37,337 nt of DNA from Mediterranea sp. (in: CFB group bacteria). GTDB lineage: Bacteria > Bacteroidota > Bacteroidia > Bacteroidales > Bacteroidaceae. Position 1 is the stretch's first letter. Each line of letters begins with the position of its first letter. The position numbers were made by a program, and so were the translations under genes. This document shows positions 35,000-37,337 of the stretch, piece after piece. The stretch is taken from positions 1 through 37,337 of the forward strand of contig JAIRNG010000095.1 of NCBI GenBank assembly GCA_031258135.1, given 5' to 3'. Below the pieces are notes generated by a model. It ran no database searches and was not told where the DNA came from. It worked only from the letters and a program-made list of their open reading frames with translations.

Positions 35000-35842
35000 A
35001 TGCCACAGTCTACGACAAACAATCCGACAGACAAGACCGTGAAAGTGGAATTCATGAGCCTGGCGAGCGGCAGTAGCGGCAATTGCTATTACTTAGGCCA
35101 TGGAGGGTACGGAATATTGATAGATGCGGGTATTGGCATCCGTACGATAAAGAAGCATCTGAAAGATGCAGGTATCCCGATGCAATCCATTCAAGGAGTT
35201 TTTGTAACGCATGACCATGCAGACCACATCAAGGCGGTAGGACATCTCGGTGAAAAACTGCATATCCCTGTTTATGCCACTGCGCTCATTCATGAAGGGA
35301 TAAATAAGAGCTATTGCGTGACGGAGAAACTGTGTGATTCCGTCCGGTATCTGGAGAAAGAAGCGCCTGTGCAATGCGGGCCGTTCCGCATCACATCTTT
35401 TGAAGTACCTCATGACGGTACGGATAATGTGGGCTATTGCATTGAAGTGAACGGACGCTTCTTTTCCTTTGTAACGGATATAGGTGAGATCACTCCGCTT
35501 GCCGCCCGATACATCAATAAAGCGAACTATCTGATTCTTGAAGCAAACTATGATGAAGAAATGCTCAAAGCGGGAGTATATCCGGCATATTTAAAACAAC
35601 GGATATCCGGTAAGAACGGGCATCTGAGTAATCTGGCGGCCGCAAACTTCCTGGCTGAGAATATAACGGAGGATTTGAAATATATCTGGCTTTGCCACCT
35701 GAGTAAAGACAATAATCATCCTGAGTTAGCCTGCAAAACGGTAGAATGGAAGCTGAAAAACAAAGGTATTGTTGTGGGGAAAGATGTGCAACTGTTCGCT
35801 CTGAAGCGGAACACGCCATCGGAACTTTATCTGTTGGAGTAA
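35000..35842 (+). CDS. WalJ/YycJ-family metallo-beta-lactamase-fold hydrolase
   Basis: A 280-residue cytoplasmic metallo-hydrolase. The first strand and turn FMSLASGSSGNCYYLG (18-33), LIDAGIG (40-46) and the dinuclear metal motif H71-D-H73-A-D75-H76 define the family; a later acidic residue is in FVTDIGE and the final histidine motif in WLCHLSKDNNHP. WalJ/YycJ relatives are double-strand 5'-3' exonucleases tied to cell-wall signalling and mismatch repair in Firmicutes; the role in Bacteroidota is uncertain. The frame is open to 34925, but the promoter overlaps that part; 35000 keeps the first beta-strand (VKVEF), which a start at 35054 would lose. Confidence 0.9.
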   Translation: MPQSTTNNPTDKTVKVEFMSLASGSSGNCYYLGHGGYGILIDAGIGIRTIKKHLKDAGIPMQSIQGVFVTHDHADHIKAVGHLGEKLHIPVYATALIHEGINKSYCVTEKLCDSVRYLEKEAPVQCGPFRITSFEVPHDGTDNVGYCIEVNGRFFSFVTDIGEITPLAARYINKANYLILEANYDEEMLKAGVYPAYLKQRISGKNGHLSNLAAANFLAENITEDLKYIWLCHLSKDNNHPELACKTVEWKLKNKGIVVGKDVQLFALKRNTPSELYLLE

Positions 35843-35877
35843 ACCGGAGCGAAAAGCAAATAAAAACATTCATTTCA

Positions 35878-35909
35878 TTTGGCGGAATAAAACGAATCCG
35901 TTACATTTG
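35878..35909 (+). promoter_or_regulatory. Promoter of tRNA-Lys
   Basis: TTTG (35878-35881), 20 bp, TACATTTG (35902-35909): a perfect Bacteroidota consensus pair, placing the start of transcription about 15 nt before the mature tRNA 5' end. Confidence 0.75.
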
Positions 35910-35929
35910 CAACCGCAAACAGGAAATAT

Positions 35930-36002
35930 GCACTCTTAGCTCAGCTGGTAGAGCAATTGACTCTTAATCAATGGGTCCAGGGTTCGAGTCCCTGAGAGTG
36001 TA
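35930..36002 (+). tRNA. tRNA-Lys (anticodon CTT)
   Basis: Cloverleaf read directly: acceptor stem 35930-35936 with 35995-36001 (first pair G-U), D arm GCTC-loop-GAGC, anticodon stem ATTGA/TCAAT with loop CTCTTAA giving anticodon CTT, and T arm CAGGG-TTCGAGT-CCCTG. The discriminator base is A at 36002; CCA is not encoded. The loop sequence AAGGG-TGC-CCCTT at 36007-36019 may act as a weak 3' terminator. The gene's 3' end is repeated 786 bp downstream. Confidence 0.96.
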
Positions 36003-36003
36003 C
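35989..36003 (+). repeat. att-like direct repeat, copy 1 (tRNA-Lys 3' end)
   Basis: TCCCTGAGAGTGTAC, spanning the T-arm and acceptor 3' strand of the tRNA. It matches 36775-36789 in 14 of 15 positions. tRNA 3' ends are the usual integrase target, so this could be one border of an inserted segment. Confidence 0.5.
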
Positions 36004-36060
36004 TTTAAGGGTGCCCCTTGCTTTGAAATTAAACACTCTTTTCGTGCGCCGAACAAACTC

Positions 36061-36076
36061 GGAGTATTAATACTCC
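36061..36076. promoter_or_regulatory. Perfect 16-bp palindrome, candidate operator of the ORF6N gene
   Basis: GGAGTATTAATACTCC reads the same on both strands. It lies 62 bp before the ORF6N start and 7 bp upstream of TACCTTTA (36084-36091), a -7-like box with one mismatch. The position suits a dimeric repressor site; autoregulation by the ORF6N protein is a guess. Confidence 0.45.
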
Positions 36077-36137
36077 ATGAGCATACCTTTATCATGGACA
36101 GCATCTTTAGCAACGTAAAGATAAAGTAACAACGAAT

Positions 36138-36689
36138 ATGCAATTAGAACTCATTCAGAGTAAGATATACGAGATACGCGGATACAAGGTGATGCTGGAC
36201 TATGACCTTGCGGAATTGTACGGAATTGAAACAAAAGTTCTCAAACAGTCTGTTAGACGTAATCTAAAGCGATTTGAAGGTGATGATTTTATGTTTGAAT
36301 TAACCAAAGAAGAACTTTCAAGGTCACAAATTGTGACCTTGAACAAAGGTAGAGGAGGCAACGTCAAATACATGCCATTTGTCTTCACAGAATTGGGTAT
36401 AGCCATGCTTTCGAGTATACTTAATAGTGATGTTGCTATTGAAGTGAATAGAGGTATCATGCGTGCATTTGTTGCTGTTAGGCATTTAATAGCTAAACCG
36501 GCTGATAGAGTAATGCAATTAGAAAGCCAAATGGAAAAACTAAAATCATACATTGAAGAGGTGTTCGCAGATTACAACGACATAAACGAGGACACGCGGA
36601 TGCAACTTGAACTCATTAACCGGACGCTGGCGGAATTGCAGGTAGAGAACAAACCACGTAAGCCAATCGGATTTAAATCTTACAGTTGA
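36138..36689 (+). CDS. ORF6N domain protein (phage-type DNA-binding)
   Basis: A 183-residue protein with an N-terminal ORF6N domain (about 5-95): IYEIRGYKVMLDYDLAELYG, TKVLKQSVRRNLKRF, DFMFELTKEE and the late MPFVFTELGIAML, a pattern shared with KilA-N/ORF6N proteins of phages and mobile elements. A coiled-coil-like segment follows (about 118-170; VMQLESQMEKLKSYIEEV), suggesting a dimer. The C-terminus (NKPRKPIGFKSYS) is short and basic. It is the only gene between the tRNA-Lys 3' end and an imperfect repeat of that end, which points to a small remnant of an inserted element. Function is likely regulatory; no partner gene is visible. Confidence 0.92.
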   Translation: MQLELIQSKIYEIRGYKVMLDYDLAELYGIETKVLKQSVRRNLKRFEGDDFMFELTKEELSRSQIVTLNKGRGGNVKYMPFVFTELGIAMLSSILNSDVAIEVNRGIMRAFVAVRHLIAKPADRVMQLESQMEKLKSYIEEVFADYNDINEDTRMQLELINRTLAELQVENKPRKPIGFKSYS

Positions 36690-36774
36690 GGGGAAAGAAT
36701 CTACCTACTTTCTACTAAAATAAACATTTACAAAATAAATGTCTGATTATCAATGATTTAAAATAATAATTTAA

Positions 36775-36789
36775 TCCCTGAGGGTGTAC
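36775..36789 (+). repeat. att-like direct repeat, copy 2
   Basis: TCCCTGAGGGTGTAC, one mismatch from the tRNA-Lys 3' end at 35989-36003. No tRNA can be folded around it, so it looks like a displaced 3' end rather than a second tRNA gene. It precedes a hairpin and a gene-free region. Confidence 0.45.
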
Positions 36790-36795
36790 CGGATG

Positions 36796-36828
36796 ATAGG
36801 GAATACATGAAGTTGTGTTCCCTATTTT
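36796..36828 (+). terminator. Hairpin downstream of the ORF6N segment
   Basis: ATAGGGAA (36796-36803) pairs with TTCCCTAT (36818-36825) and is followed by a short TTTT run. Likely terminator for the ORF6N transcript or a tRNA-distal message. Confidence 0.5.
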
Positions 36829-36873
36829 GTTGTATAATCGTATTCGGGCTTTAACTCTTTCCCTATACAATTA

Positions 36874-36892
36874 CAGTACGCTCAGCGTACTG
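36874..36892. repeat. Small perfect hairpin
   Basis: CAGTACGC-TCA-GCGTACTG, an 8-bp stem with 3-nt loop. No T tract follows. Its function is unknown; it is one of several dyads in the gene-free end of the window. Confidence 0.5.
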
Positions 36893-36944
36893 CCTATTTC
36901 ATTTTGCTATCCCCTACATAGCGTTTTTTTTGTTCAAAAAGTCC

Positions 36945-37042
36945 CGAAAGTCCCACAGAGGCCTGTTAACTGTTTGATTTACATGGTGTTATGGCGTGTG
37001 GGACTTTCGAAAAAAGTCCCACAGAAGTCCCACAAGTCCCAC
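36945..37042. repeat. Cluster of AGTCCCACA words in both orientations
   Basis: AGTCCCACA occurs at 36949, 37015 and 37026, with a partial copy at 37035-37042 and a reverse copy at 36997-37005. The 13 bases at 36945-36957 are the exact reverse complement of 36997-37009. The cluster resembles iteron-like or protein-binding repeats. The frame reading through it has no recognisable protein features. From 37043 to 37198 I see nothing definable. Confidence 0.6.
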
Positions 37043-37198
37043 GCTTTTGCGAGAGGATATATCTATTAAAATCTTCATTATCAACAACTTACGCCTAATA
37101 ACCGGAATTAAGGAGAAAATGACTGACCGGCGTATTTAAAATCCATTTCTTAGGTTTACGCCGACCGCCGGAAGTGTTTGACGGACGATTGAAAAACA

Positions 37199-37293
37199 TA
37201 AGTCAACGTAATAATTCAATAAGTCAACGTAATAATTCAATAAGTCAACGTAATAATTCAATAAGTCGTTGACTTATTTGAATATTACGTTGA
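37199..37293. repeat. Three tandem 21-bp units followed by an inverted copy
   Basis: Three identical 21-bp units start at 37201, 37222 and 37243, each beginning AGTCAACGTAATAATTC. The segment 37269-37293 is a near-perfect reverse complement of one unit plus the next start, so the array can end in a large stem. AGTCAAC is the reverse complement of the GTTGACT core at 140-241. The window edge follows. Confidence 0.85.
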
Positions 37294-37337
37294 GATATTT
37301 AGTCAGATCGCCAATCTTTCCGATTTTGCAGGCAGCT

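Noticed and set aside
36815..37069. An 84-codon plus-strand frame near the window end
   Set aside because: It runs through hairpins and the AGTCCCACA cluster; the composition is not protein-like and no domain is seen.
37199..37293. Short CRISPR array
   Set aside because: Units abut each other without spacers.

Overview
The window looks like a chromosomal segment of a Bacteroidales bacterium (phylum Bacteroidota). It holds three SusC/SusD outer-membrane pairs, a hybrid two-component sensor/regulator, an HU-CCDC81-SPOR protein and many promoters of the Bacteroidota type (TTTG, a 19-20 bp gap, then TAnnTTTG), with no clear Shine-Dalgarno usage. Genus cannot be decided from sequence reading alone.

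Layout. 1-404 is gene-free and carries two short-period repeat arrays. 405-12648 is a compact polysaccharide utilisation locus: a hybrid two-component regulator on the minus strand, then SusC, SusD and a secreted GH2 glycosidase on the plus strand. The GH2 gene runs into the broken 5' end of a HAD-type hydrolase gene (12650-12736) that overlaps a maltose/galactoside O-acetyltransferase gene, which suggests a recombination junction. 13567-16142 is a three-gene operon: a DUF2148 Cys-rich protein, agmatine deiminase and N-carbamoylputrescine amidase, the last two forming the agmatine-to-putrescine route.

16246-27451 is the most unusual part. It is a five-gene minus-strand string: SusC, SusD, a lipoprotein built from two OsmC-like domains (the first lacking both catalytic cysteines, the second keeping both), then a second SusC and SusD. 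The string is preceded by what reads as a textbook transcription attenuator: a promoter, a 20-residue leader peptide rich in Met and with one Cys, an 11-bp terminator hairpin with nine U, and an alternative pairing that would disrupt the terminator and whose 5' strand lies in the last leader codons. No glycosidase is in this string. The inference is an outer-membrane uptake system, linked to an envelope thiol/peroxide protein, whose expression depends on aminoacyl-tRNA supply, possibly of sulfur amino acids. This is the best candidate for an undescribed system here.

27519-27682 is a four-copy 41-bp tandem repeat. After it come a DUF6261-type protein, an HU-CCDC81-SPOR protein, an LtaS-like membrane sulfatase-fold transferase, and divergent tagaturonate reductase (uxaB) and uronate isomerase (uxaC) genes with interleaved promoters. 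A WalJ/YycJ-type metallo-beta-lactamase-fold protein and a tRNA-Lys(CTT) gene follow. Downstream of the tRNA a phage-type ORF6N gene sits between the tRNA 3' end and an imperfect copy of it, as an integration scar would. The last 650 bp have no convincing gene but contain hairpins, a cluster of AGTCCCACA words and a tandem array sharing its GTTGACT core with the array at the window start.
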